Shown here: positions 44,431 through 57,100 of the stretch, piece after piece
Layout of the letters: each line of letters opens with the position of its first letter
Position numbering within the stretch: position 1 is the first letter of the stretch
Translations under genes and position numbers: made by a program
Assembly (NCBI RefSeq): GCF_963678635.1
Contig: NC_087070.1
Coordinates: 36,833,109 to 36,897,108 of the forward strand
Source of the DNA: Symsagittifera roscoffensis
Taxonomy: Eukaryota > Xenacoelomorpha > Acoela > Convolutidae
Reading direction: 5' to 3'
DNA length: 64,000 bases
The notes under the pieces: generated by a model
Databases searched by the model: none
Told to the model about the DNA's origin: nothing
Seen by the model: the letters and a program-made list of their open reading frames with translations, nothing else

Positions 44431-46032
44431 AACTGCTAACCTCATCTGATATCATCCACCATGTTTTTCCTCATGGCTTCTTCAACGACGATTAGGTAAT
44501 ATGATTTCAATGTTTTACTAATAATTTCAAAAAACACTAACCATTAATATTCAATGTTTTCTCTTTTTCTCTATAGGCACAATCATCAATCATCTACAAA
44601 ACAAAATAAGAAACAGAAACTTTCTTTTAAATCATTAATTTCTATTAACCTATCCAATAATTGGAGCAAAAAAATTCTCCCGTACAAAGCAGTAAATTAA
44701 TATATAAATTTTTACCCCAAAGCAGTAAAAATTCATAAATTGAAAATAATTTAATAATTTCAACCCACAAATCAAGCATTAAATCTATTATTTTAAAAGT
44801 AGTAAACTGATAAAAATGGTTCATAAATTGCAAAAGCAGTACTAATTTTCTCAAAAAACGCTTTTTTATATGCTCTCGCACAAATATTCTATCCAAATTC
44901 GCATTGCTCGCCCACAAAGAATTGCTTAAAATAATGAATTTGAGTTCCAACTTTCACTCTATTTGATAACAACTCTAACAAGTATTAACACGTTTCAAAC
45001 TTTCCTTTAACCTGGTTGGAAAGGAATTATATAATGATTCAAACTAACCAACGCAAGGTTACTAAATACCATAAATCACAACCAAACAGCATGGCTAAGA
45101 AAAGAAAACCCACGGTACCCAAACTTGATTAATACCAGCTTAGAACCGGATAAATTATTCTTTTGAAGACTACTTTTAAGTCTAAGCACAAAACACCAAA
45201 AAGTCGAAAGACAAACCCAAAACAAACAATTTGATTTCTGAAGAGGAGACAAAACTAAGACAACAAAAGAAAACACTAGTAATAAAAATGGCATGAAAGG
45301 TTGAACTAACACAGGAACCTCCAAAAAGAGAGCACGAAATCATACCCTCACTTCTGGCCTAACCCACCAGAAGAGGGCATCCTGAGCATGCCCTATAGCT
45401 GACCTCACCCACCGTGATACATCCACGCTTTGTGACACCCACGACAACATTTCTGACGAGATTTACTCAAGTGTGAGTAGGTCTTAAAAATAACCGAACT
45501 AAGTAATAACGCTTTTGCGATAAAAACTAATACAAGATCATAACTAAAAAAAACACGATTAACAAAGATTTGTATATGTAAATAATAATAATGCAGTATA
45601 TAGATTACAAAAAGCCCAAAGACGAGCAGCAGGAAACTTGACAACCCAATCACACTCCAAACTACGGAATGGCAAAACCCACCTGACGTGCTGCCTACAG
45701 TCACAACACTCAATGGATTTAGAGTACCACTTGGCATCGCAGAAAAGGAAATCCACTGCAACAGAACAATGGCCATCTCGATGTTCAAGTATACGTAAAG
45801 ATCCAAGTCACCAGGAATTGCATCCAAGCTCAAACTTCACGCCATTTCCAAACGAGATCGAAACGCCGTTCTCTACCAAACAAGAACAAACGATCATAAC
45901 AAACCATTTGGAAATCAGATTGAGTTTGTGACTATTTTGGTTCCATCAGGGCCCCAAAAAAGCACTCAAGTTCAGTAAAGACATGATTGCTCTCGAATAC
46001 AAGGAAAGTAACTTAGTTCCGAAGAGGCATCC
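44431..46032. other. A/C-rich non-coding block
   Basis: It continues the G-poor + strand of the preceding block, without convincing ORFs. Frames on the - strand (44645-45833) are hydrophobic only because they are antisense to A/C-rich DNA. It could contain the 3' non-coding part or LTR of the env-bearing element; no repeat pair was found. Confidence 0.4.
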
Positions 46033-46040
46033 CATATACT

Positions 46041-46425
46041 CAGGGGCGGAACTAGGATTTTCTCGAGGGAGGGGGGCGGATTTTCAAAAGATTTCGAAAA
46101 ATTTTGTCGACCTTTTTTTAAGTCGACCAAATTGGTTTTCTGAGCTCCCCTAAATCATTATAAAGACCTCATTTTAACCCAATTTTCAGCGCCGCAGGCA
46201 AAATTTACACTTTAGGCACTTTAGGCATTTTTAGGCACTTTTTGGAAAATTTTGACCAAAAAATCGCGTTTTTTGGCGCGCGCTCCTCCCTCAAAATTGG
46301 TATATATTGGCGCCAAATATTGATATCTAAAAAGGGGGGACCCTCTGGGTCGGCAGGGGGTCGAATCCCTGAGGGGGGGAGAGGCGTCTGCGCCCCCCCC
46401 CCCCTTCCCCCTAAATCCGCCCTTG
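46041..46425 (-). mobile_element. hAT-type MITE, reverse orientation, intact target duplication
   Basis: It begins CAGGGGCGGAACTAGGATTT and ends TAAATCCGCCCTTG. A perfect 8-bp duplication CATATACT lies at 46033-46040 and 46426-46433. Its interior is the reverse complement of the copies at 25343 and 57280, including the poly-C/poly-G tract and GGCGCGCGCT. The frames within it are not genes. Confidence 0.95.
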
Positions 46426-46699
46426 CATATACTAGTTCTACTATGGGACCAGACGAAAAACTCAATCAAGGAGAGTCGCGGTGAAAATCAAGAGCTATAG
46501 TAACCCGTGACGCAAAATTACGCGCTATGTTTTGTATTTTTCATGTTTAACCTGATTGGGCTCGTCATCCCGTATATGTTGAGAGTGCGTTTACTTCGTT
46601 AGGATAATTGCCGGGCTACCGTAATTCAGATGCTGCAAAAATGGATGCAACTGAGCGAATGCATCTAAGCAAAAAATGTAGGTCAATTTTTTGCTGTTT

Positions 46700-47400
46700 A
46701 TGACGAGCGCTCGTTATCGACTCTCGTAAAGCGCTTGGTTAAAACCGAATTGTATACGAAGCAACCCTTAATCTAGGACGGTCGTCGCCCATTCACAATC
46801 TAGCTCATCTGGCAATTTCATGACCATTACCGTCAAAGGATCATTCCGTGATGGACTACGTGCGTTTCGTAAATTTTTGATGTCATCTCAACCATGGAAA
46901 ATAATTGTGTAACATGCCATGTTCTAACAGCAGCTACCATAGAACTAATCCTGTCGGTTTTTCTGTTGAACTTTGGCCTATGTCATGTAATTATCCGAAA
47001 GGAGGGAAATAAAGTTGGGTGTTCTCGTTCAACTGCCTTACCACGCTGTAGAACTCGAATCTGTGTCCTTATCAGATTCGAGCTATTGTCTCACTGGAAA
47101 AGAATAGCAAGTCGAAGCACCGCCCGGTCATTTTTTGGTCAGACACTGGAACAAACTTCGTATGAGCAGAAAAATATTTGCTTGTATGCTTTCGTGAGTA
47201 AAACAAGATTGTGACAGCCACTCTGATACAAAAGTGATTTAAAAAAATTAAATCCAACAGGAGCCCCCCATCAGGCCTGGTCATACGAAAGAATAGTCCG
47301 CACCTGTTGGTGAGATTTCTCTGCAATAATATGCTCCCGAAAATGTCTGAATTGACTTCTCGGCACAAGTTTCTTTTATGTAAAACGTCTCTGAAGTCAC
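46700..47400 (+). pseudogene. BEL/Pao integrase relic
   Basis: The + strand reads FWSDTGTNFV (47133-47162, with a stop right after) and KLNPTGAPHQAWSYERIVRT (about 47242-47301). These match the integrase core 'YSDNGTNFvGA' and 'W.fNPP.APH.GG.wERLVR'. Upstream text (CLTT-like, about 47030) is also compatible. Stops and frame changes are frequent. Confidence 0.6.
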
Positions 47401-47589
47401 AGCCTATTATACGAGTGAGTCGCCAATCTGGTGGCGTTCATGCCTTATCATCTTCTGTTGAGGCATTAATATTGAGGCATTAATTTTTGCGGATGAGTTT
47501 TTGCTCCATGTGAAACGATAGGATTATGCTCAATCTGAAATGAATGCCATGTAGTCACTTTGGCTGAGAGAATATGTTACCTTATCTGA

Positions 47590-47632
47590 CAAGCACGACG
47601 AGTGGTGCTCTCTACCATTGAGCTGAACACTG
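47590..47632 (-). repeat. tRNA-like 5' half (SINE-like)
   Basis: On the - strand GTTCAGCTCAATGGTAGAG is a good D-arm/box A, followed by a 5-bp AGCAC/GTGCT stem with an 8-base loop. It continues CAGATAAGGTAACA, similar to CAGATAAGGTACAC on the - strand near 39340, so both may belong to one SINE family. Confidence 0.5.
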
Positions 47633-47639
47633 GCGATGT

Positions 47640-50600
47640 ATCTAAGTAGTTGAGTCACGGCTCAAGCGGTTATTATCTATTGTACCGCGTCATCATCCTA
47701 ATTTACGGCAATTATAACGTCCCGCGTTCCGCCCTTTAATGTATATCATACCCGGCAAGCCTAATACAATCCGATCCAGTCTTCTTCTTTTTTGGGAGTG
47801 GGGGCTGAGGACGTTACCAGGTGAAAACAAACTAACGCTACAAAAAATTAAACTAGCTGCGAACGTTTTTTATTAAAAGTTTGACCAACTTATACGTCGA
47901 TGCACAAAAACCATTTGGCCCGGGCTCAAATTTGCCCTGGCTTGTGTTCAAAGCCGCCCTACACATTGTTTTCGTTTTAACCATTGGGAAAGAGGCCTAT
48001 TTTATCCTCCGTATACTGTTTTTCTATTTGTTTCTAGATCAAAAGTCCTAAACCCTGATAAACATTGACTGCTTAATTAACTAGATGGTACCATCGGCTA
48101 CCCTTAGTTGCTTGCAAACAAAAAAAATTCAAGTAGTAGACACAAGACCGTTTTATTGCTCTGTTGCGCTCTAAACATTACCGCCTAAACGGCCATTTCT
48201 CAAATATATATTTTTGAAATAATGGTGAAGTTTAGAATGCCTTTATTTAAGCAATTCTGTCCTCTTTCTGTCAGAAATAACAGAAAAAAAATCAAGTTGA
48301 GGTGCGTTTTTTGACAGTTTAAAACATGTATAATTACACATTTTTGACAGAACTATGTTGACACCTGCAGTTTCTGGGTTGACGAAATCCTTAGTTTCTT
48401 TCGTTAAAGACAGTTTTCCCAAGCCAACCCTGTGAGATTATTGTTGAACTAAGATACGGTGTTGTGACCTCAATTGATTTTCTTATCCGAAAACTTTTGC
48501 TAAAAAATAGTGTATGGTGGATTCTATTAGTTTCGTTTTGTTTCAAGGAAAATAACAACATAAAAGCGTGGAGTAAATTTTTATTAAGATCAATAACGGT
48601 GACTGCAATGAAAATTTTTTAATGAAAACTATTTTTTAAAGTTGCTTTGTGTTCGAAATCCTATGTGCCAGAATTTCAGTTATGATAGCTATAATTCAAT
48701 CAATTCAATCAACCATTTTTTTCGGCAATGAGCTCTAAACTTGGAGAACATTTAAAAATGGAAAAAGAAGAAACTAATTGATTTTTTTTGCAATAAAAAA
48801 AACTGATGTTTGCAGTCCAATTCAACCCTCAGAATGTATAAAAGCTAATCATTTATTCAAACTATATGGCCCCACTGGTCATGATTGCAAAAGTATCAAA
48901 TTAAATAAATACTCGCTACCAGTCTTCGCCAAACTTTAGGCAAAAGGTTTCAATGAGTGCATTTCTAAAGGATACTAGTTCGAATCGTTTGAAAAAGAAA
49001 AACTTTTCAAAATGGGAGTTTAAACGATCCAAGTAACTTTTGACCTTTCGGTTTGATAAGTGCTGTTTTCAAAAAAACGCACCCTTTCTTTCAATAACAA
49101 CAAAAAGGCTTCCTTCTGCTAAACAGTTTAGTTTTCAGCCGCAAAAAAAATTCATCGATGTTTTGATAGTATTTACCGAGTTCGCTGAGGTTAAAAGAAG
49201 CCTGGTTGCAAAATGACAGACATGATTTGCTTTTTTTTAAATAAAGAACGCCTTTATCGCGCTCACTCACGTTTTTCTAATCCAATATCTTTAAAACTTT
49301 GGTTTTCATGGTGTTTTCTTGAGCTTACGCAGATACGCAGAGCTGTAAAAATTAAACATCAGGTGTTAATATGTAGAACAGAACATACTTAATCGAAAAA
49401 CCAGCTTTGGTATATCTCAAGATCCATTTTTAGAACGATTAGCCAGATTGATTAAAAACCTGAAGAATTTTCTTTTTTGCTTCTGATACAACGGTTTGGA
49501 TGGAAACCAATCATTGCACAAAAAGATGGTGCTTATAAAATTGGCTACCAGTGAATTTTTAAAAGTGTAGCCTCCCAAAATTGGAACAAAAATTGTTTGT
49601 TGACAAATCTTGTCTGCGTTAGAAAATTAACAATTTAATCCTTGAAGTACCCAAGTAAAAATCTTCACTACAAAAAAAAAGTTTTTTGGAGCATAATTTA
49701 GCAAGTACAAAAAAGATGGCTCCGTTATCGGGATTAGTCTATGAGGCCTGGTTCTTTTTAAAAACCCAAATGCTCCAAATTTATACCACATACTCCAAAT
49801 CAGTTTTTTCCGACGGAAATTGTCTTTCTGATAACACATAAAACTCAAAGAGATATCACTTTCAGAAAAAAAATTTACGTTTTAAAAATTTGGAGTCTGC
49901 TACGTCTTAAGAATTTAGAGTCTGTCAGAGAGATGAAAAAAAGAGAAAAAAATCTTAGTATGTGAAAAGATTTCTAGTTGAATTGCCTAAGGAAATGCTA
50001 AAAATTTTGAGAACCAAAAAAGAGTTTGATTTCTTGATGAATTAAATTGTGAAAAGCCGTCGCCTTACTTGTAATTCTTTTGACAATACCATTCTAAGAA
50101 GCAATCTATCTCTAAATATAACAGGTTGATGAAGTCTCATCTGATTCCCACGGATTACAGAAGGCCACAAATGAACAAAAATACCTCATTGCGAGATTTT
50201 TAAAATGCTTATACCAAAGATAATAAGTTTTTTTTTATTTTAAAAGAGCGATTATCATCATAGTTGGCATAATAAATTTCTATTTCAACAGCTCTTCCAA
50301 AACTTGTTATATGTTTGTTTCTCCAATATTGCAACTCTCTCAATTTTTTTTTCATTTTTTCATCGACGAATCAACATTCTAGTTTTTGAGAAGGTTTTGT
50401 TTTTAAATGAAACAATTTCTGTTGCAGTTAATCCTACATTTGATAAATTATATTCGAATTTTTTTAAATTAGACTTTTTTTGATTTTTTTTCGCTTCAAC
50501 TTATTTCAAGGCAATGAGCATATGGACTAAAAATAACAAAGACTAAGAGTAAAAAATCACAAATGGTCAGATTGTTTGTGATAATTTTTTTTGAGGCAGG

Positions 50601-53600
50601 CTCAACATCTTTTTTTTGCAGCTTGGCTTTCGGTTTATGTTTGAGTTTCTTTCTGCAAACTGCACTATCAAAAATCAAAAGTTAAGGTCAAGTAATTCAT
50701 CAATGATTACTTCTAGTTTCAAAATTGAACATCAGTTTTCAGACTTCACAACGAATTTTTAGAAAAAATAACCAATAATTCAGTTACCTCTAGATAATAT
50801 AGCTTTAAAGGGATAGCACCAATCATATAAAAATCTTGATAATCAAATAGCGTTAAAATAATGTTATTTTTCTCTAAAGTTTAAAAATTGAATTAATTTT
50901 CAATCATTTAATATCAGTTTTTCACTGTTTCAATCATCTTCTGGCTCCGTTTTTTAAGCTACGTTTCTTATAATGTGCTAAAAATTTGTTCATTGAGTGT
51001 ACAGTAATTTTTTTCATTGAGTGGTGCAAAAATAAATCTATTGTATGAAGTATTCCACTGGTAGTACCTAGAACTAGAAAAAAAACAAACGCTGTTTGTA
51101 AATACCGCCGTAAAAATTCAATTAACTGATGCCAAAGAATTTTATAATTTGATATTAAACAAAAACGTCGAATTGAGGTTGGTTGTTTTGAATGAAAGAA
51201 CAGGACTGCTCATATCAAGGCAAAGCCTTGAATGTTCCGACTTTCTTCTAAGGGAATGATGAGTAGTGTTCACTTGTAAACATTGGATAACATTTTCAGA
51301 AAAAAATAATAAAGTTATTAAAGACTATTTGCGATTTTTTTACTCACCCCCCACACGCCATGTAAAGGACAAATGATTATTGGCATATAGCAAACTTTTA
51401 ATTACATCAGATAGCATACCTCAATTCAACTTGGAACGACTTTTAAGACGGATAAAGTGTCCGCTTACGCGTTACTAACACTAAAAATATCGCTCTTTAA
51501 TTGTGCCAAATTGGCATTTCTTAAACCCTCACTACTTCACGAAAATGATCACTGGTAAAATACGTTTCAAAGTTTAGCTCAGAACAACAATATTTTCTGA
51601 ATGATAAAAAATGTCAAAAGGTACTAGTTAAAAAGTCGAAATTAGTCTGGAAAAAAAGCACTCAGAGCACAAATATTCCGTCACTTTCTTCGAAAGTCGG
51701 AACAATAAAGTTTAGACAGTCAAGGCCAGCTTAGACTCCTTTTCATTATCAAGAGGTGAATTTTGCATATTTTCCTGAATACTTGCAGACACAAAAAAAA
51801 GCCATATTTTAGGTAAGTCTTTACCTGATACAGCATATGTGCAATTGTGATAGTGGCTATTGAAAATTTTTTGTGTTTCCATTTTTTATTACTTTCTCTG
51901 ACCAGCATTTCAATCAGTAAATTTCAGTTTAATCAGTAATGAAGTTCAATACTTCTCAACTTTCCAAAGATACTTTTTTAAAATCTGTAACTAGGCCAGT
52001 TTAAAACTGAAAGAAATCGCTTGCAGCAAAAAAAATCAATTCATTTTCAGGTTAATTTAGGAAGTCAAGTACACATGTACAGTTTATGTAAAGTCTTCTG
52101 ATTTTTTTTCTGCTATATTTTGTCCATTATTTCAGCCGATTCATTTAGAAACTAGACGGCCATTTAATTGAGTGAGCAGCTGCTTTTCAACACGCCTCTT
52201 CACTTTAAATAATTGCTCAATTTTGGTCAAATTTTCAATGGCGATAAAAAAGTGCATTTATATTACACGTAACAGGTGGATAAAATTTGTACAAAGAAAT
52301 ATTTGTCTGTCAAAAAATCGACATTCAATTTCGCTACTTTTCTACTTGAAAAAAAAAATGGCAATATTTACTTTATTTAGTCAAAAATAAAGGTTGCTCC
52401 AATATTTATCGCTCGTACTTATAAAATTTTAACACTTTTTTCGCTTCACAAGAAAAAACTTAATCGCTCGGTTGAACTATTTAATGCTAAGTTTAAATTT
52501 AGTTACACTTTTCTTGTATAAAAATCTACAATTTCTGAGTTAGTTAATTTTGAACTAAATCTGTGAGTCAAGGATCAGTTTAAGTAGGAAAACAATTTGT
52601 TTGATTTTGGTTTATGGTCGCGATTTATGATACTAGATTTACTTTTTTGTCTGCCTTGAAAAATCATAATCGTTTTAAATAGAAAAACGGAATATCCCAA
52701 TGACGAGATTTTGCACTCATTTCTGATGATGTATGCTATTCAACGTCATTTTTAAAAAGGAGTGAATCTTCATTCTTTTATATGAAAAGAAAAACGTCCC
52801 TGTGCGTTGTGGATTTTTAAACCATTTAAATTATTCAATGAAAAATTCAGGAATGAACACGTGTTATAACTGTTTGTTCTAGTTTATGCTACTGTCAGCA
52901 TCACGCAATTTTGACACTGGTAGTGAAAGTTGAACTTCAATGGTTTCAATAATTTTTGACAACTTAAAATTTTCAAAATTTTGCATAAAAATTGAAGCTT
53001 CAAAAAGGCACATATTGTTTTGTAAACAATTATGAATAGCTCAAATTAGCAATCGAAAACTCAGAGGAAATTTCTTGTGAATAAATTTTCGCGCAGAACT
53101 TCCGATTAAAAAATCTTTCGAATTTGTTCCTTATTTTTGCAATCTGACGAATATTTCAAATTTATTTTTATTGATTATTAATTATTACTTAAAGATGACA
53201 ATTAGCAATTTTTTATCAACTTGTCAATCGTTTTAAATGTGTTATCTCTTGTTGCTTTATTTTTTCACGCTGGTTTAATAAGTAACATTGTTTATAAGCA
53301 AACTTGCTGAAAAAGTAATCACATTTTACATTTTTATTCGAGAGAATCGAAAGTTGTTTTTCTTCATTTTAGCGGATTAATTTTTGACCACAGTCGTAAA
53401 AGTTAAGAACGAACATGAACATTTTTTCACTATATGATTTGTAGCTTGAAGCTAGAAAACATCATAAAAAACATACCAACAAAAATGGTCGAAAAAGCCA
53501 ACAAGTTTTTTCGAAAAAATGTGCCGATTAATCTTTCAAGCCGTAGTTAAGTACAATTAAACACCATTTAATTAGCTCAAATTCTGTCGCTCAAGTTTTT

Positions 53601-53800
53601 ACAGGTGTGCAAAACTTGCCAGTTATGTGATATTTCTAAAACTTACACGTTGCTTATTGTTATATGTTTTATGATTGCCTCAGTTTTTTCTAACCACAAC
53701 ATGTTTTTCAGTTTTAGCGACTGCTTTTTGTTGAGATAATGAGACAGTTGAGATATATGGTTATTGAATTTGAAGTTCGTTATTTTTAAAAGCCTTAATT
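47640..53800. other. Long gene-poor stretch upstream of the DSCAM-like gene
   Basis: AT-rich. No frame here has recognisable motifs and I see no RNA gene. It contains one candidate small inverted-repeat element (51235-51702). Promoter or enhancer sequence for the DSCAM-like gene may lie in its right part. Confidence 0.5.
51235..51702. mobile_element. Candidate MITE with TTCCGACTTTC ends
   Basis: TTCCGACTTTC at 51235 and GAAAGTCGGAA ending at 51702 form 11-bp terminal inverted repeats of a 468-bp segment. The right end extended to about 21 bases (CACTTTCTTCGAAAGTCGG plus AA) is the exact reverse complement of 63741-63761. No target duplication is evident. Confidence 0.4.
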
Positions 53801-54030
53801 AGAGTGGCTAACTTCACAGTTGTTCTCGCTTCGTCTGGTTCAAATCATCCACCCCAAGAAACAAACTCTTTTGTGATCGACCAAGTTGAAGCCATCGCCA
53901 TCAGTTCATGGAAGCATCGAGTTCCTGGAATCAGTTTTTGGACATCAAAACGACGGTTTTTGGTAGACAAAGTAGACAAACTTAACATTTGCCTAAACTT
54001 TGCGAGCATCGTGCGCCGATTTATCCGACA

Positions 54031-54103
54031 ATGGAACTTCGATTACTTCTTTTTGGAATTTTGACTTGCTTCTGGCTGGCTGGTACAACTGCAATTGATT
54101 CAG
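54031..54103 (+). CDS. DSCAM-like exon 1, signal peptide
   Basis: MELRLLLFGILTCFWLAGTT then AIDS, an obvious cleavable signal. The start context ACAATGG is favourable (A at -3, G at +4). The donor is CAG|GTGAAT, phase 1. A longer out-of-frame ORF (53804-54064) overlaps the start but has no known motif. Confidence 0.8.
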
Positions 54104-57100
54104 GTGAATACCACATAAAAATTTTTTATAAGAGTCTTTAGGAAAGAATTAAGCTCCTTGCTAAAGACTTTGCAGTCGACAATTCGTAACAGTTTATTGA
54201 GCGGCAACCACTGATTTACGCGCCCTAGTTCCATGAAACTAAATCAACTTGCTGAAGTTTTAGTGTTTAAAAAAGCTTAAAATATGTCATCACAAAACAA
54301 CTCTAATGGGGAAGAAATGAAAAAAAAACTTGTAAATATGATTTAATTGGAAAAATTTTAAAATATTTTTTCTCAATTTTCATAGGAACCAACGTCTACA
54401 AAAAGCAAAAAATATAAGCAATTTAGATGCAACTTCGAAGACAAAATGGACAAACAAAAGGGACTACAATCAATTATAATCGATTATAATGGATTTTTGT
54501 GCAAAACCAATTAACTAGAAATTTGAATAAAAAAATGGATTATAATCAATTATAATCGATTATAACTGTATCGAAAAATAGACGAATAAATAGTCAATTA
54601 TAATCGATTATAATGGATTATAATTAATTATAATTTGATTTTAAAAAGAGAGATCATCATCGATTATTAATTGATTAAAATCGACTGTTTCTTAATTTTA
54701 GTAAGACTGGTACTAAAATCGTAATATAATCGATTATCAATGCTTGAAACTGGATGCGGGTATTTATAATACAAAGAGTGTGATTTACAAAACTTTTGAT
54801 TTAATTCAATCGTATAACTAAAAAAAAATTGTCGAAAACTCGAGGTTCTTGGCTGCTCGACATTTTTCAACGCACAATGAGGTACTACAAACAAAAATCA
54901 GAATGATTTGAGTGATATAATGAGCTTAACTTGAAAATTTGAAAATTTCAGAAAAAAATTATTGAAAATTGAAAAAATTCGACTAATAAAAAACTAAATG
55001 CAATTACCTGAAACGAAATGAGAAAGAAAAACAAAAAACACTAGTGTTTGAAGTTTAAATTACCGTCTTCCAAAGCCAAAATCCAAGAGACAAACTCTGC
55101 TGAAAACTTAAGCTTGAAACAGATTTCGCTTGCAGCCATTTGGTTTTATTGGGTTTTTGAATTCTATATAGTAATTTTCTTGCAAAAATAATTTTGTTTG
55201 CAAAACTATTCTTGCAGTATATTGCACGACAACATGATACATTTGCTACGTTTTGCAATCATATAACAGTTATTTAAGGGTGATTACTATTATTTTGAGT
55301 TTAACGGTTTATTCTGTTTTTGATTTAGACCACTCAAAAATTCCAGCTTCGAAAGTTTTTCCCTAATTTTTTTTGCGATCACTTGGCTTCGTTTTAGTTA
55401 AAAAAATGTACAATTGCAACCAAGCAAGCAGTTTCTTTGTTGCTGCATTGCTCTTGATTTTTAAAACGCAGCTGCTTTAAATCGGAGTTTTTGTGCAAAA
55501 AATATACTTTCAGGTTTCGCAGCGGAATAAAAACTCTTTACTCATGTACCAGCTTTACCTAGTCTACCAGCTTTATAGCGGAATAAAACATTACCTAAAT
55601 TTATACCTAACACACATAGCGGAATGAAAACCTACTTTAACAATTTACCAATCGCCATATATTTTTCTTTTTTGAAATTCGAAACTGCAAGTGTTTTCCA
55701 AAGACAAGTCAGATTTTTTTCTGATTCTTTGCTTTCATTGACTCTTTTCCAACTGTCTGTAGGCTATGTTTTGAACTACTTTATTTTGTTATTTACCAAA
55801 TAAAAAAAGTACGGCTTGCTTACAAATAAGTTATTTTGAAAGATTTTGCGGGGAAAATCTGATTTTTGAATCCATCTTTTAATAAGAAAGCATCAAGAAA
55901 AGGGACGCTTCTCAGAACTTAACTGCAAAGATTGTCCAACATCTCGTTTTGGCAATACATGGTTTGAGGGTAAAACGCAGGCAAAAAAAAGCGGCACATG
56001 ACACAAACAAATCTTCATAAAACGACCATTTTCTTCAGATTTCTGAGCTTTTAGCAGATTTTTTTCAAATCGTGCAGACACTTAATCAAAAAGAAAATTT
56101 TTTTAAAAGGTCGTGACTTTGATCACATGATCAATATTTTTGTTCCGACCATTATGGGAAGGAACTTTGTTTTCGGGTGTTTTGTTTTTTCTTTTGGTCT
56201 TTTTTTTTGTTTTCCACGCAATATCAAATAGCACAAATAGTCATCGGAAAGAGTTTACTGGCATACCAAACTAAAACCCTATCAGTCGTTGATTTTTAGT
56301 TCAAGTTTGAGCAATTAATGCGATCGAGTAACGTTCATTATATGAAAAAATGGTATTTTAAGTTGGTTTTAGGCTCACAAAAGTTAATTGAAATAAAAAA
56401 AAACTAGTTTTGAATGTTTCATTCAGCGTTTTTTTAACAATAAAGTTTTTTTTGTTTTTTTTTGTTTTCTAATCCTTTTTCGAAGGAAAATTTTATCAAA
56501 CTTGCCTAATTCACCAACCTATCAGAAGAAAACAGAAGAAAACAAGAGAACAAACTTTTTTTTTCTAAATTGTTTTATGAAAATAGTCAGAACATTCTGT
56601 GCTACTTGCACAGCAACCCGCTATCCTTGTTATCTACTTAAAATTGAAAGAACCAACTCGACAAAAAACGTGGAAAGAAGGACATTTTTTCAACTATATT
56701 ACTTGGGTTTGTTTTTTTTTCTTTAAAACTATTTTCAGTTTTCACAGGATGAGGGAGAATCCAGAATCTAGCTTCTATGGCTAATAACTTTTTTGACCCG
56801 TAATTTTATATTTCAAACTGCTAATTTTTTTTCTCGATTTTTTCAATCAATAAATGTTCAGACCGTTTCTCTTTTCCTCAAAACGTTTTCTGGATTTTTG
56901 CAGCTCGAATCTAAGCTAAAAAAAATTTGATGATGGTTTTTCTCACAACACATCTTTTTTAATAGTGTTTTTCATCTGTCGTACATTGATTTGCCGAGGA
57001 AAACACAGGGGAGCCAAAAGTTATAAAACAGCGACCACGCCCATCCCCCGCATTTCCTCATAAACTCCAGCATTTAATTTCTTATTCTGATTTTTTGCTT

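Noticed and set aside
44645-45833. Several hydrophobic frames on the - strand that look like membrane proteins
   Set aside because: Antisense of A/C-rich DNA gives Leu/Phe/Val-rich text automatically. No motif or start context supports them.
46205-46484. Frames on both strands within 46.2-46.5 kb, and similar ones at 25272-25592, 57456-57692 and 13296-13496
   Set aside because: All lie within copies of the same hAT MITE. The similar peptides reflect the repeat, not a protein family.
53804-54064. 86-codon frame overlapping the DSCAM-like signal-peptide exon
   Set aside because: No family motif. The shifted frame at 54031 gives a textbook signal peptide, strong start context and a proper donor, so this is at most an upstream ORF.
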